From Synechococcus sp. Tobar12-5m-g (GTDB lineage: Bacteria > Cyanobacteriota > Cyanobacteriia > PCC-6307 > Cyanobiaceae): a stretch of 64,000 nt of DNA. The notes under the pieces were generated by a model. That model was given only the letters and a program-made list of their open reading frames with translations. It did no database searches and was not told where the DNA came from. Within the stretch, counting starts at the first letter, position 1; each line of letters opens with the position of its first letter. The stretch spans positions 62,001 to 126,000 of the forward strand of contig NZ_JAGQBB010000005.1 in NCBI RefSeq assembly GCF_024345415.1, written 5' to 3'. The translations under genes and the position numbers were made by a program. Below are positions 47,768 through 57,361 of the stretch, piece after piece.

Positions 47768-48561
47768 GCAGCCGATCCGCCCCCAGTGCTGACCAACCCC
47801 TGCTGGAGCTCCGTTCGGTGAGCGTCAGCTTCGATGGCTTCTGGGCCCTCAACGACCTTAATCTGGTCCTGGCCCCTGGCGAATTGCGGGCGGTGATCGG
47901 TCCGAATGGCGCAGGAAAAACCACCTTCCTCGATGTGATCACCGGCAAGGTGAAACCCACCAAAGGGGATGTGATGTTTCGCGGCCGATCGCTGGTGGGT
48001 ACCGCCGAGCACCGGATCGCCCGGCTGGGGATCGGCCGCAAATTCCAGACCCCGCGGGTGTATCAGAACCTCACCCCCCGCCGCAACCTGGAGTTGGCGG
48101 TGAGTGGCAATCCCTCCCCCTTCCATCTCCTGTTCGGAGGGCTGGAGTCCCCAGCCCGCGAGCGGGTTCAGCACTTGCTCGGGGTGGTGGGTCTGGAGCC
48201 CTTTTCCAACCAGCCAGCCGGCGGCCTGTCCCACGGCCAGAAGCAATGGCTGGAGATCGCCATGCTGGTGGCCCAGGATCCCGATCTGCTACTGGTGGAC
48301 GAGCCGGTGGCCGGCCTCACCGATGAGGAAACCGGCCGCACGGCAGATCTGCTCAAACAACTCTCCGGCGATCACACCGTGCTGGTGATCGAGCACGACA
48401 TGGATTTCATCCGCCAACTTGATTCCCAGGTCACGGTGTTGCACGAGGGCCACGTGCTCTGCGAGGGGCCGATGGATGAGGTGCAGAGCGATCCGCGGGT
48501 GATCGAGGTGTATCTCGGCGTTGAAACCGACGATCTCGACAGCGTGGAGAACATCGCATGA
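47764..48561 (+). CDS. urtD: urea ABC transporter ATP-binding protein UrtD
   Basis: 265 residues. Walker A GPNGAGKT at residues 46-53, Q-loop region RKFQTPRVYQNLT, signature LSHGQKQWLEIAM (an LSHGQ variant usual for UrtD), Walker B LLLVDEPVAGL and the switch His in VIEHDMDF. Overlaps urtC and urtE by 4 bases at each end. Confidence 0.96.
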   Translation: MSSRSAPSADQPLLELRSVSVSFDGFWALNDLNLVLAPGELRAVIGPNGAGKTTFLDVITGKVKPTKGDVMFRGRSLVGTAEHRIARLGIGRKFQTPRVYQNLTPRRNLELAVSGNPSPFHLLFGGLESPARERVQHLLGVVGLEPFSNQPAGGLSHGQKQWLEIAMLVAQDPDLLLVDEPVAGLTDEETGRTADLLKQLSGDHTVLVIEHDMDFIRQLDSQVTVLHEGHVLCEGPMDEVQSDPRVIEVYLGVETDDLDSVENIA

Positions 48562-49316
48562 CGACCACGACCGCGCCCATTTCCCCGCCACGCACCAGCA
48601 GTGACGCCGGCAATCAGCTGACCCTGCGGGGCCTCAATGTTTTCTACGGCGAAAGCCACATCCTTCGCGATGTGGACCTGAGCGTGAAGCCCGCCCAGAT
48701 GGTCTGCCTGATCGGCCTCAACGGCGTGGGCAAAACCACCATGCTCAAAACGGTGATCGGTCTGCTGCGCCAGCGCAGTGGCTCCGTGCAGATCGGCGAG
48801 CGGGACCTCTCCTCCCTGCCGCCCCACCAACGGGCCCGGGCCGGCATCGGCTACGTGCCCCAGGGCCGCGAGATCATCCCCCAGCTCACGGTGCGCGAGA
48901 ACTTGCTGCTGGGTCTGGAGGCCCTGCCGGGGGGGCTCACCCGCAACCGCCACATCGATCCCGTGGTGTTCGAGCTCTTCCCGGTGCTGGAGAAGTTTCT
49001 GGCCCGCCGCGGCGGCGACCTCAGCGGTGGCCAGCAGCAGCAACTGGCGATCGCCCGGGCGCTGCTGGGCAAACCGAAGGTGCTGCTGCTCGATGAACCC
49101 ACCGAGGGGATCCAGCCATCGGTGGTGCTCGACATCGAGCGCGCCGTCAAACGGATCATCGCCACCACCGGCATCAGCGTGCTGCTGGTGGAGCACCACC
49201 TCCACTTCGTGCGCCAGTCCGACTGGTACTACGCCATGCAGAAAGGGGGGATCGTGGCCAGCGGCCCCACCAAGGATCTGAGCAAGGACATGATTCACCG
49301 GTTCCTGAGCGTCTGA
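48558..49316 (+). CDS. urtE: urea ABC transporter ATP-binding protein UrtE
   Basis: 252 residues. Walker A GLNGVGKT, signature LSGGQQQQLAIARAL, Walker B VLLLDEPTEGIQP and the switch His in LLVEHHLHF. It completes the urtABCDE set. A 20-residue non-conserved N-terminal tail precedes the ABC core. Confidence 0.96.
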   Translation: MTTTTAPISPPRTSSDAGNQLTLRGLNVFYGESHILRDVDLSVKPAQMVCLIGLNGVGKTTMLKTVIGLLRQRSGSVQIGERDLSSLPPHQRARAGIGYVPQGREIIPQLTVRENLLLGLEALPGGLTRNRHIDPVVFELFPVLEKFLARRGGDLSGGQQQQLAIARALLGKPKVLLLDEPTEGIQPSVVLDIERAVKRIIATTGISVLLVEHHLHFVRQSDWYYAMQKGGIVASGPTKDLSKDMIHRFLSV

Positions 49317-49328
49317 GCGTCTGCCGCG

Positions 49329-50642
49329 ATGGGCTGGCTCCTGCTTCTCAGCCTGCTGCTGATCGCCCCCTTGCTGGGCCTGATCTCCCAGCCCTACCAG
49401 TGGCTCTCGGAGCTTGGCTTCCGGCTGCAGGCGCTCTGGCCCCTCGGCAGCGGCGAGCCCCTGCGGCCCCTGCTGCCGCTCGCGCCGCTGCTGGGCACCT
49501 GGGTGCTGGTGGGGCTGGCAAGCGGCCCGCTGCGGCAGGGGGTGGGCGGCGGGGTCACCCCCGTGCTGGCCCTCCAGGAGGCCCCCACGGACGAGGCCGC
49601 CGCCACCGGGCTGGCCCGGCTCAGCCTCAGAACCCAGATGATCCGCCTTCCCCTGCTGGCGCTCACCCATCTGGCCGGACTGACGGTGGGGATCGAATCC
49701 CCATCGGCGGCCCTGGGCGCCAGCCTGGTGCTGGCGGCCCGCCAAAAGCTCCTGCCCCTGCAGGCCCTGCCCGCTCCCCTGCTGGCGGCGGCGGGAGGCG
49801 GGGCCGGGCTGGGGGTGGCGTTCCAGTCGGCCCTGCTGGGGGTGGCCTATGCCGTGGAGGAGCTCAGTGGCCGCCTCTCGTTTCCCCTGGTGAGCAGCTG
49901 CCTGATTCTCGGGAGTGTGGGAACCCTCTTCGCCTCGGGCCTCGGCGCCCCGGCGATGGATCTGCTGCCGATTCGAGCGGGCGTTCCGCCAGGGGCGCTC
50001 TGGCCGGGCCTCACCGCGCTGTGCCTGGTCGGCGGCCTGCTGGGGGGCCTGTTCGTGCGGCTGCTCGCCTGGGCATCCATAAAGGTGGGGCAAGGGCTGC
50101 AACGGCGGCGCCTGCCGGTGGCCCTGGGCTTGGGTCTGGCGATCACCGCCCTGGCGGTGGTGAGCGGCGGCTGGAGCCTCAACGACGGCCAGCTGCTGAT
50201 GGTGCACCAGGTGCAGGGCAGCGACGCCCCGGTGCCGCTCTGGGTGCTGCTGCCGAGGGGCCTGGCGGCCCTGCTCAGCCTCAGCATGGGGGCCCCCGGC
50301 GGCCTCATCCACGACACGATGTCGTTGGGGGCCCTGCTGGCCTCTCCTTGGTTGGAAGAGCTGGGCGGCGTGGAGCGTTCGACCCTGGTGCTGGGCGGCG
50401 CGGTGGCGCTGTTCAGCGGTGCCTGCCGCACGCCGTTGTTCTGCAGCCTGTTCGTGGTGCGAATCAGCGGCGATGCCAGCCTGCTGCCGGTGCTGCTGCT
50501 GGTGGCGGCCGTCGCGGCCGTGATCGGCAGCTGGCTGGCGCCGGCCACCTGGAACGAGGTGCAGCTCAGCCGTTTTCTTGCAGTGAACGCCAGAACCGCA
50601 GAGGATCGCTCCCCAGCGGCAGGTTCCGTCCCCCCAGGCTGA
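49329..50642 (+). CDS. ClC-type voltage-gated chloride channel/transporter-like protein
   Basis: 437 residues, about 11 hydrophobic segments. ClC-like blocks: GVGGGVTPVLALQEAP, THLAGLTVGIESPSAALGASLVLA (the GxExP selectivity region), AGGGAGLGVAFQSALLGVAYAVEEL and MGAPGGLIHDTMSLGALL. It starts 12 bases after urtE and is likely co-transcribed, possibly for charge balance during urea/ammonium uptake (inference). The 3' end overlaps the convergent aminotransferase gene by 77 bases. Confidence 0.87.
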   Translation: MGWLLLLSLLLIAPLLGLISQPYQWLSELGFRLQALWPLGSGEPLRPLLPLAPLLGTWVLVGLASGPLRQGVGGGVTPVLALQEAPTDEAAATGLARLSLRTQMIRLPLLALTHLAGLTVGIESPSAALGASLVLAARQKLLPLQALPAPLLAAAGGGAGLGVAFQSALLGVAYAVEELSGRLSFPLVSSCLILGSVGTLFASGLGAPAMDLLPIRAGVPPGALWPGLTALCLVGGLLGGLFVRLLAWASIKVGQGLQRRRLPVALGLGLAITALAVVSGGWSLNDGQLLMVHQVQGSDAPVPLWVLLPRGLAALLSLSMGAPGGLIHDTMSLGALLASPWLEELGGVERSTLVLGGAVALFSGACRTPLFCSLFVVRISGDASLLPVLLLVAAVAAVIGSWLAPATWNEVQLSRFLAVNARTAEDRSPAAGSVPPG

Positions 50643-51423
50643 CGACCGGCCGGCAGCCCAGGCTGTTGACCAGCTTGGCGGCGCCGAGATCGCCTGGCTC
50701 AAGGGCCGCTTCCTCGGCCAGGCCGAGTTCCAGGGCCCGGCCGCGCATCACCCCCGGCAGGCAGCCGCTGGCCAACGGCGGCGTCAGCCAGGTTCCAGCC
50801 CGCTGCACCAGCAGGTTGGCGCTGGTGCCGCAGCAGAGACCACCGGCGGTGCTGAGCAGCAGGGCATCGTCGGCGCCGGCGGCGCGGGCCTCCCGGCGCG
50901 CCTGCACCATGGGTCCGTAGGCGAAGGTCTTGCAGCGGCTCAGCAGGCTGGCGGCATTGCGCCGTTCACTGGCGCTCACGATCAGGCGCACCGGCTCGAA
51001 GCAGGGCACAGCGGCGCTGAGCTGGAGCCAGAACCGGGGTCGAAGGGGGGGGGCATCCGGTCCGGGCAGATCGAGGCCGCGGCCACCGCCAAAGCCCCGG
51101 CTCCAGTTGAGTCGCAGGGCGCCGGTGGTGATGGCGCTGCGCCGCACCGCTTCAGCAAGCAAGGGCTCCAGCCTGGCCCGATCGGGCGGCGGCTCCATGC
51201 CCAGCAGCGCCGCGCTGGCGCGCCAGCGGTCCAGATGCTCCCTGAGCAGCCGCGGCTGGCCCCCTTCCACCAGCACCGTTTCGAACAGGCCATCGGCGAG
51301 CAGCAGGCCCCGATCGGCCAGGGGAAGGCCCAGATCCGCCGGTGAACCCCACTGCCCCGGGCCTTCAGCCCCGCTGTTGGCGTCTGGAGCGGCAGGGCCG
51401 GCGATCCAGGCGATCGCGTTCAT
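50566..51423 (-). CDS. class IV aminotransferase-fold protein, probable aminodeoxychorismate lyase
   Basis: 285 residues of the PLP fold-type IV family: ADRGLLLADGLFETVLVEGG, ALRLNWSRGFGGGRG, TFAYGPMVQARREARAAGADDALLL (PLP-Lys region) and GCLPGVMRGRALELG. Its ATG overlaps the stop of the neighbouring pabB-like gene, so a role as 4-amino-4-deoxychorismate lyase (pabC) in folate synthesis is the likeliest reading. Confidence 0.82.
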   Translation of the reverse strand: MNAIAWIAGPAAPDANSGAEGPGQWGSPADLGLPLADRGLLLADGLFETVLVEGGQPRLLREHLDRWRASAALLGMEPPPDRARLEPLLAEAVRRSAITTGALRLNWSRGFGGGRGLDLPGPDAPPLRPRFWLQLSAAVPCFEPVRLIVSASERRNAASLLSRCKTFAYGPMVQARREARAAGADDALLLSTAGGLCCGTSANLLVQRAGTWLTPPLASGCLPGVMRGRALELGLAEEAALEPGDLGAAKLVNSLGCRPVVSLGGRNLPLGSDPLRFWRSLQENG

Positions 51424-52730
51424 GCCAGGGCCTCCAACAGGGGCTGGAGCTTCCAGCCCAGCTCCTCGGCCTCACCGGCCGGATCCGAGTCGGCGACGAT
51501 GCCGCAGCCGGCATGGGCCCGCAACCGCCGGCCCTGCAGCATCACGCTGCGGATCAGCAGGTTGCTGTCGAAGCTGTCATCGGCCCCAAAGCGAAACAGG
51601 GAGCCGCAGTAGGGCCCGCGCGCGAGGGGTTCCAGTTCGCCCAGGCGCTGGCAGGCCCGGATCTTGGGGGCGCCGCTGATCGAGCCGCCCGGCCAGCAGG
51701 CCCGCAGCAGTTCCACCACGGTGCGGTCGGCGCGCAGCTGGCCCTCAACCACGGAGGTGAGGTGGTGCACCTGCCGGTAGCTCTCCAGCCCCACCAGCTG
51801 GGGCACCTGGATGGAGCCCGGCACGCAGACCCGGCCCAGGTCGTTGCGGAGCAGGTCCACGATCATCACGTTCTCGGCCCGGTCCTTGGGGCTGGTGATC
51901 AGGGCAGCGGCGGCGGCGGCATCGGCCTCAGGATCGCCGTGGCGGGGGCGGGTGCCCTTGATCGGCCTGGTTTCGATGCGGCCATCCGGACTCACCCTCA
52001 GGAAGCGCTCCGGCGAGGCGCAAAGCACAGCGGCGTCACCGGCCACCACCAGGCCGCCGAAGGGGGCGGGGCAGTGCAGGCGCAGGCGTTGGTAGAGCGC
52101 CAGGGGATCGGGCGGCTCCGGCAGCAGCACCTCGCAGCAGGCGGTGAGGTTGGCCTGGAACAGGTCGCCGGCGGCGATGCGCTCCAGCAGCTGCTCCACC
52201 TGGGCGGCGAAGGTGGCGCCGCTGGTGTGCCAGTGCCAAAGGGCTGGATCGATCGGCTGACCCGGCGGTTCGGGGGGAGCCTGCTGGGGGCTCAAGTCCG
52301 CCACCAGATCGGCCCAGGCGCTGAGCCGGGCGGGGTCGTCGCCACCCAGCCAGAGGCGGCGATAGGTCAGATCGAAGCGCAGCAGCGGGTCGTAGCGGGC
52401 AGCCCAGAGGGTGGGCAGTTCAGGGTGATGCCAGCGGCCTCCGGGCTCAACCCAGGCGCCTGCTTCATAGGCCAGCCAACCGAGCCAGGCCCCGCCACGG
52501 CGCTGCAGATCATCGAGGGCCAGAAAGGGATCGCGGGCGCCAGGGCTGCCCGGTAGGCCCCGACAGACCACCACCTCGCGGGGATCGGCGCCCAGGAAGG
52601 CGGTGGCACCGAGTGGGCTGCCATCGCCGTCGAGCCAGGCGAGGCCATTGGTCCCGAAGTGTGCAGTCAGGGCCTTGGCGACGGTCCAGGGCTCCCGCCA
52701 GGGCAGTTCTCGGCTCTGAACGGCGGCCAT
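51420..52730 (-). CDS. pabB: aminodeoxychorismate synthase component I-like protein
   Basis: 436 residues, chorismate-binding enzyme of the anthranilate/ADC synthase family. Conserved: AAGDLFQANLTACCE, SPERFLRV, TRPIKGTRPRHGDPEAD, DRAENVMIVDLLRNDLGRVC and GGSISGAPKIRACQRL. The first 90 residues are less conserved. No glutaminase subunit is adjacent. It shares a 4-base overlap with the downstream pabC-like gene, supporting folate rather than tryptophan synthesis. Confidence 0.87.
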   Translation of the reverse strand: MAAVQSRELPWREPWTVAKALTAHFGTNGLAWLDGDGSPLGATAFLGADPREVVVCRGLPGSPGARDPFLALDDLQRRGGAWLGWLAYEAGAWVEPGGRWHHPELPTLWAARYDPLLRFDLTYRRLWLGGDDPARLSAWADLVADLSPQQAPPEPPGQPIDPALWHWHTSGATFAAQVEQLLERIAAGDLFQANLTACCEVLLPEPPDPLALYQRLRLHCPAPFGGLVVAGDAAVLCASPERFLRVSPDGRIETRPIKGTRPRHGDPEADAAAAAALITSPKDRAENVMIVDLLRNDLGRVCVPGSIQVPQLVGLESYRQVHHLTSVVEGQLRADRTVVELLRACWPGGSISGAPKIRACQRLGELEPLARGPYCGSLFRFGADDSFDSNLLIRSVMLQGRRLRAHAGCGIVADSDPAGEAEELGWKLQPLLEALA

Positions 52731-52813
52731 GCCCTGCTTCCGATGCTGTTGGCAGGGCTGGTTCTAACCGCTTCAGCCGCAGGCGCGAAGCGGGAGAAGC
52801 AAAAGAGGCAAGG

Positions 52814-53554
52814 TCACCTGTTTGGCCCCATCATTTGGCCCCAGGGGCTGACCAGATCGATACGGCCGGCCTCCTTCAGTGCCGCGTCGCGGATGCGGCA
52901 GCTGTCGCAGCGGCCGCAGGGCTGCTCGCCGCCGGCGTAGCAGCTCCAGGTGGCGCCGATCGGCACCCCCAGCCACAGCGCTTCCTGCACGATTCGGGTT
53001 TTGCTCCACTCCACCAGCGGGGCCCAGAGCTTGGCACCATGGCCCTCGCGGCCGCTTTTGCTGGCCAGATCAGCCAGCTGCTGATAGGCGGCGAGGTAAT
53101 CAGGGCGGCAGTCGGGGTAGCCGGAGTAGTCGACGGCGTTCACCCCCAGCACCAGCCGCTCGGCGCCGCGGGCTTCGGCCAGGCTCAGGCCCAGGGCGAT
53201 GAAAACGGTGTTGCGGCCCGGCACATAGGTGGAGGGGATCAACCCCTCCACCACGCCGGAGACGGGCACGCTTTGGGCCGCATCGGTGAGCGAGGAGCCT
53301 CCCCAGGCCGCCAGGTTCACCCCGATCGTGTGGTGCTCCGCCAGGCCCAGGGCCGCGGCCACGGTGGCGGCGGCCTCCAGCTCCCGGCGGTGCCTCTGGC
53401 CGTAGTCGAACGACAGCCCGATCACCCGGTGGCCCGCCTCGATCGCCAGGGCGGCGGCGGTGGCTGAATCCAGGCCGCCGGAGAGAAGGGCGATGGCGGT
53501 GGGTTGGGAGGCTTCGGTCAACGGTGGGCGGTGCGAAGCAGGACCTGGATCCAT
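52814..53554 (-). CDS. queC: 7-cyano-7-deazaguanine synthase
   Basis: 246-residue ATP-dependent enzyme making preQ0 from CDG for queuosine. The PP-loop [47 protein letters not shown] and the zinc knuckle [16 protein letters not shown] are all present. ATG 53554 is divergent from ecotin by 48 bases. Confidence 0.96.
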   Translation of the reverse strand: MDPGPASHRPPLTEASQPTAIALLSGGLDSATAAALAIEAGHRVIGLSFDYGQRHRRELEAAATVAAALGLAEHHTIGVNLAAWGGSSLTDAAQSVPVSGVVEGLIPSTYVPGRNTVFIALGLSLAEARGAERLVLGVNAVDYSGYPDCRPDYLAAYQQLADLASKSGREGHGAKLWAPLVEWSKTRIVQEALWLGVPIGATWSCYAGGEQPCGRCDSCRIRDAALKEAGRIDLVSPWGQMMGPNR

Positions 53555-53602
53555 TCTGTTCCCCGCCGGGGCATGATTCCAGCCGTCTTTGTGGAGTGGT
53601 CG

Positions 53603-54109
53603 ATGGCCTGGCGTTGGCTGCTGGTGGCAGGTTGGCTCGGAGCGGCACCCGCCGCCGGGGCGATTCCCCGGCTCGATCTCAAGCCCTATCCGCAGCCAAC
53701 GGCCGGCGAGCAGCGCTGGGTGATTCAGCTCCCCGGCGTTCTGCCGCCATCGGTGGATCCCACCCTTTCCCGAAATCCCGGCGATTGGCGGGTGGAGCTG
53801 ACCGTGGGCAAGGAGGTCAAGGTCGACTGCAACCTCCATCGCTTCGGCGGCCGGCTCCAGAGCGAGCCCGCCAAGGGGTGGGGGTACACAGTGTTTCGCC
53901 TGGTGGATCCCGGGCCGATGGTTTCCACCCTCATGGCCTGCCCGCCGGGCGAACCGCTGGGCAGCCGCTTCGTTCAGGTCGGCGGCGAGCCCTTCCTGCT
54001 GCCCTACAACGCCAGCCTGCCGTTGGTGGTGTACACCCCGAAGGGTTTTGAGCTGCGCTGGCGACTGTGGAAGGCGGAAAGCGGCCAACGAGCCGCTGAG
54101 CGCCGCTGA
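53603..54109 (+). CDS. eco: ecotin-type serine protease inhibitor
   Basis: 168 residues with a signal peptide ([20 protein letters not shown]) and then the ecotin fold: [50 protein letters not shown] and LMACPPG, ending [19 protein letters not shown]. The disulfide partners are Cys in VDCN and MACP. The reactive loop reads STLMAC where E. coli ecotin has STMMAC, so P1 is probably Leu. GGAG lies 7 bases before ATG 53603; ATG 53573 is an alternative. It would block trypsin/chymotrypsin/elastase-type proteases in the periplasm. Confidence 0.88.
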   Translation: MAWRWLLVAGWLGAAPAAGAIPRLDLKPYPQPTAGEQRWVIQLPGVLPPSVDPTLSRNPGDWRVELTVGKEVKVDCNLHRFGGRLQSEPAKGWGYTVFRLVDPGPMVSTLMACPPGEPLGSRFVQVGGEPFLLPYNASLPLVVYTPKGFELRWRLWKAESGQRAAERR

Positions 54110-54148
54110 GGGCCGGGATGCCGGCCCCCGCGACCAATCAGCGGCGGC

Positions 54149-56242
54149 TCACTCCCGCGGAGCACTGGGCGGGGCAGGCGGAGCGGCGGGAGCGGCTGGC
54201 ACCGGTGGCGCTGGCGGCACAGGGACCTGGGGCTGCTCCTCCCGCGGGGCAGGCGAAGCGGCGGGAGGGGGCGTTTGCGGTTCGGCCGTGGCTCCCGGTG
54301 CCACCTCCACCGGCGCGCCCGCCGGGTCCGGCGGCGGCGCATCCGCCCGCAGCGACAGCGTGATCATCGCGGGTGCTACCCCATCGTTGCTGACCAGGAG
54401 TTGCACCTGGGAACCCTCCAGCTTGCCGAGGGTCACCACCCGCAACGGACCTTTCGACTCCAGCAGGGCACCGCTGGAGTCGTAGACGCTCATCTGCATC
54501 AGCGGCGAGCCGTTCACCCCCAGGGCCAGCCGATAGCCGGGCGGCACGCGGATCGGGAAGAGGCGGGCTCCGCCGGCCTCGATCTGGGCCGAAACCACCC
54601 GCGCCACCCCTGGCGCCGCCTCGATCGATTCGATCCGCAGGTTCTGCAGGCTCTGCTGGGCGGCGGCATACCAGAGCTGCCGCAGGGGCTCGGGGGGGAT
54701 GTCCTGGCCGGAGCGGCCCGGCAGCAGGGCCTGGGCGTTGCCCGACACCAGCTGACGCAGCACGGCCGGACTCAGGCCCTGGGCCGCCAGGCGACGCTGC
54801 TGGGCCTCCCAGTCGGCCGCAGTGAAATCACCGAGCCTGCTGCGCAACGCCAGCGGCAGGGCCTCCACCCGCGCCAGCCATTCCTCGGCCAGCTCGTTCC
54901 ACACCTTGCGGAAGGGGGCATCCTCGAGCGAGTCGCCCGGCAGGCGCCCGCCCCGCTCGGGATACTGGGCGAGCAGGCTGGCATCCACAAGCTTCAGGAA
55001 CCAGCCCCGGTTCACCTGCAGGGCCCTGAGGCGATTGAGGAGCTGTTGCCGTTGGTCCACCTCCGCCGGTGGAAGGCTGGCGGGGAGCTGCAGCGATGCT
55101 TCCGTCGGCGAGGACGCCGGGGCCTTGCTGCGGCCCAGCAACCACCAGCCCAGGCTGATCCCCACCACGGCGGAGAGCACTAGAGCCACCACCAGCGGCC
55201 AGAGGCGCCCCTCCACGGCTTCCTCCTTGTCCTGCTGGCGGGTTCGCGGCGGCAGCCGGGGGGGCTGGGGCGGTGGGGGAGCCTGCGGGTCAGGCTCCAG
55301 CCGGGGCAACTCCAATGGCTGGGGCTGGGGTGCCTGTGGCGAGGATGCCTGGGCGGGCAGTGTTGGCGGGTCGGGAGGCGAAGGCTCCAGCGCCGTGGGA
55401 ACCAGCACCACCGTGCGGTCGGCGCGGGGCACCGGTCCGGTGCTCTCCGGCATCGGAAGCTGCTGGAAGGCTTCAAGGGCCTGGCTCGCCGACGCGAACC
55501 TGCGGCTGGGATCGGCGCTGATCAGCCGTTCGAGTGCGGCTTTCAACGGAGGGTCGAGGGCCAGCCCCGCCGGCCACCGCCAGGCCAGGCTGCCCGGATC
55601 CAGCAGCTGGGCGGGCTCCTCGCCGCTGAGCATCACCAGCGCCACCACCCCCAGGCTGTAGAGATCCATCCAGGGCTGGGCGGTTTCGCCGCGAGCCAGC
55701 TCCGGTGGGGCATAACCGGGGGTGCCGCCGGCTGCGGCACTGGACTGGGCGCGGGTCAGGCCGAAATCCAGCAGCACCGGCAGGCCGTCCCGGTCGCGGC
55801 GCAGCAGGTTGGCGGGGCTGAGATCGCCATGCACCAACTCCTGGCCGTGCAGCACCGCCAGGGCTGGCAGCAGCTGGCGCAGCAACAGCAGCACCTCGCC
55901 AGCACCAAACACCAGTTGGCGTTCCCGGCGGGCCTCGATCAGGTCCTGGAAGCTGCGGCCCCCCTGCCACTCCCGCACCAGCCAGAGATCGCCGCCGCGG
56001 CTGATCACCTCGCCGAAGCGGGGCAGCTGGGGATGCAACACCCCCTGCAGCCGGCTCCAGAGCGCCTGCAGGCCTGGTTGGTCCTGGTCCTGCCCCAGCT
56101 GCCGCAACACCATCGGCGCCTCGGCGGCCAGCTGGTCGCTGGCCCGCCAGAGGGTGCCCTGGCTCCCCTGGCCCAGCTCCACCTCAAGGCGATAGCGATC
56201 AGCGATCACCACCCCGGGTGCCGCGGCAAGAAGGCTGTCCAT
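54149..56242 (-). CDS. membrane-anchored serine/threonine kinase-like protein
   Basis: 697 residues. Residues 14-265 are a protein-kinase fold: glycine loop GQGSQGTLWRASD, HGDLSPANLL (Asp140, Asn145) and DFG at 159-161. A proline-rich linker of about 80 residues precedes one membrane helix at 347-369 (LWPLVVALVLSAVVGISLGWW), then about 270 residues outside and a Pro/Ala-rich tail. The usual VAIK lysine appears as Arg47 (VLRQL) and HRD as HGD, so activity is uncertain. Its ATG overlaps the cysK stop by one base (TGATG). Confidence 0.85.
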   Translation of the reverse strand: MDSLLAAAPGVVIADRYRLEVELGQGSQGTLWRASDQLAAEAPMVLRQLGQDQDQPGLQALWSRLQGVLHPQLPRFGEVISRGGDLWLVREWQGGRSFQDLIEARRERQLVFGAGEVLLLLRQLLPALAVLHGQELVHGDLSPANLLRRDRDGLPVLLDFGLTRAQSSAAAGGTPGYAPPELARGETAQPWMDLYSLGVVALVMLSGEEPAQLLDPGSLAWRWPAGLALDPPLKAALERLISADPSRRFASASQALEAFQQLPMPESTGPVPRADRTVVLVPTALEPSPPDPPTLPAQASSPQAPQPQPLELPRLEPDPQAPPPPQPPRLPPRTRQQDKEEAVEGRLWPLVVALVLSAVVGISLGWWLLGRSKAPASSPTEASLQLPASLPPAEVDQRQQLLNRLRALQVNRGWFLKLVDASLLAQYPERGGRLPGDSLEDAPFRKVWNELAEEWLARVEALPLALRSRLGDFTAADWEAQQRRLAAQGLSPAVLRQLVSGNAQALLPGRSGQDIPPEPLRQLWYAAAQQSLQNLRIESIEAAPGVARVVSAQIEAGGARLFPIRVPPGYRLALGVNGSPLMQMSVYDSSGALLESKGPLRVVTLGKLEGSQVQLLVSNDGVAPAMITLSLRADAPPPDPAGAPVEVAPGATAEPQTPPPAASPAPREEQPQVPVPPAPPVPAAPAAPPAPPSAPRE

Positions 56243-57261
56243 CAGGCTCCGCGGCGTGGCTGCGCCAACCCCTTGGCGGCCAGCCACTCGGCGTCGTAGA
56301 GGCGGGAGCGATAGCGGTCGCCGCTGTCGCAGAGCACCGTCACGATCGTCTTCCCCGGCCCGAGCCGCCGGGCCGTTTCCACCGCCGCCGCCACGTTGAT
56401 CCCCACCGAACCGCCCAGGAAAAGGCCCTCCTGCCAGAGCAGGTCGTAGATCGTGTCGAGGGCGCTCTGGTCGTCGATCCGAACGGCGTCGTCGATTGGG
56501 GCCCCCTCCAGGTTGGCGGTGACCCGGCTGTTGCCGATCCCCTCGGTGATAGAGCTGCCCTCCGCCTCCAGGCAGCCGGTGGTGGCCCAGCGGTGGAGGG
56601 CGCTGCCGTGGGGATCGGCGAGCACGCAGCGCACCGCCGGGCTGCGTTCCTTGAGATACATCGCCACACCGGCATAGGTGCCGCCGGTGCCCGTGGCCGA
56701 CACCCAGGCGTCCACCCGTCCGCCGCTCTGGGCCCAGATCTCCGGGCCGGTGGTGGCGTAGTGGGCGCGGCGGTTGGCCAGGTTGTCGAACTGGTTGGCC
56801 CAGACGGCACCGGGCGTTTCGGCGGCGAGGCGGCCGGAGAGCTTTACGTAGTTGTTCGGATCCCGGTAGGGCACCGCCGGCACCGTGCGCACATCGGCCC
56901 CGAGGCTTCGCAGCAGGGCGATCTTCTCGGCCGACTGGGTGTCGGGGATGACGATCAGGCTGCGGTAGCCGCGGGCATTGCAGAGGTGGGTGAGGCCGAT
57001 GCCGGTGTTGCCGGCGGTTCCCTCCACCACGGTGCCGCCTGGCTGCAGCAGGCCATCGGCCTCCGCCTCCTGCAGGATCCCCAGGGCGGCCCGATCCTTG
57101 ACCGACCCGCCGGGATTCATGAATTCGGCCTTGCCGAGAATCTCGCAGCCGGTGAGCTCGCTGAGCCGCTGCAACCGAATCAACGGCGTGTTGCCCACGG
57201 CCCCCACAAAGCCTTGGCAAATCGTGCCCTGGCAGAGCACTGCTGGCTGGCTGCTGCCCAT
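56242..57261 (-). CDS. cysK: cysteine synthase A / O-acetylserine sulfhydrylase
   Basis: 339-residue PLP enzyme. The PLP lysine is Lys55 in MNPGGSVKDRAALGI; GTAGNTGIGLTHL binds the cofactor phosphate and GTGGTYAGV completes the site. It is closest to CysK-type members. ATG 57261 is the family-standard start. It is divergent from egtB, 101 bases away, and may supply cysteine as the sulfur donor for ergothioneine (inference). It is linked to the kinase-like gene downstream by a 1-base stop/start overlap. Confidence 0.92.
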   Translation of the reverse strand: MGSSQPAVLCQGTICQGFVGAVGNTPLIRLQRLSELTGCEILGKAEFMNPGGSVKDRAALGILQEAEADGLLQPGGTVVEGTAGNTGIGLTHLCNARGYRSLIVIPDTQSAEKIALLRSLGADVRTVPAVPYRDPNNYVKLSGRLAAETPGAVWANQFDNLANRRAHYATTGPEIWAQSGGRVDAWVSATGTGGTYAGVAMYLKERSPAVRCVLADPHGSALHRWATTGCLEAEGSSITEGIGNSRVTANLEGAPIDDAVRIDDQSALDTIYDLLWQEGLFLGGSVGINVAAAVETARRLGPGKTIVTVLCDSGDRYRSRLYDAEWLAAKGLAQPRRGA

Positions 57262-57361
57262 CTCGCCGGCCCTGTAACAAGTGAACGGACTGCGGGTGAT
57301 CGTAGGGGCGACGGGACAACCGGCCAGGGCCCCTACGATCGGGGGCAGCGAACGTCTGGCC

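Noticed and set aside
48372-50702. 776-codon minus-strand open frame opposite urtD-urtE-ClC
   Set aside because: Spans three real genes antisense, Gln/His/Ala-rich, no recognisable fold.
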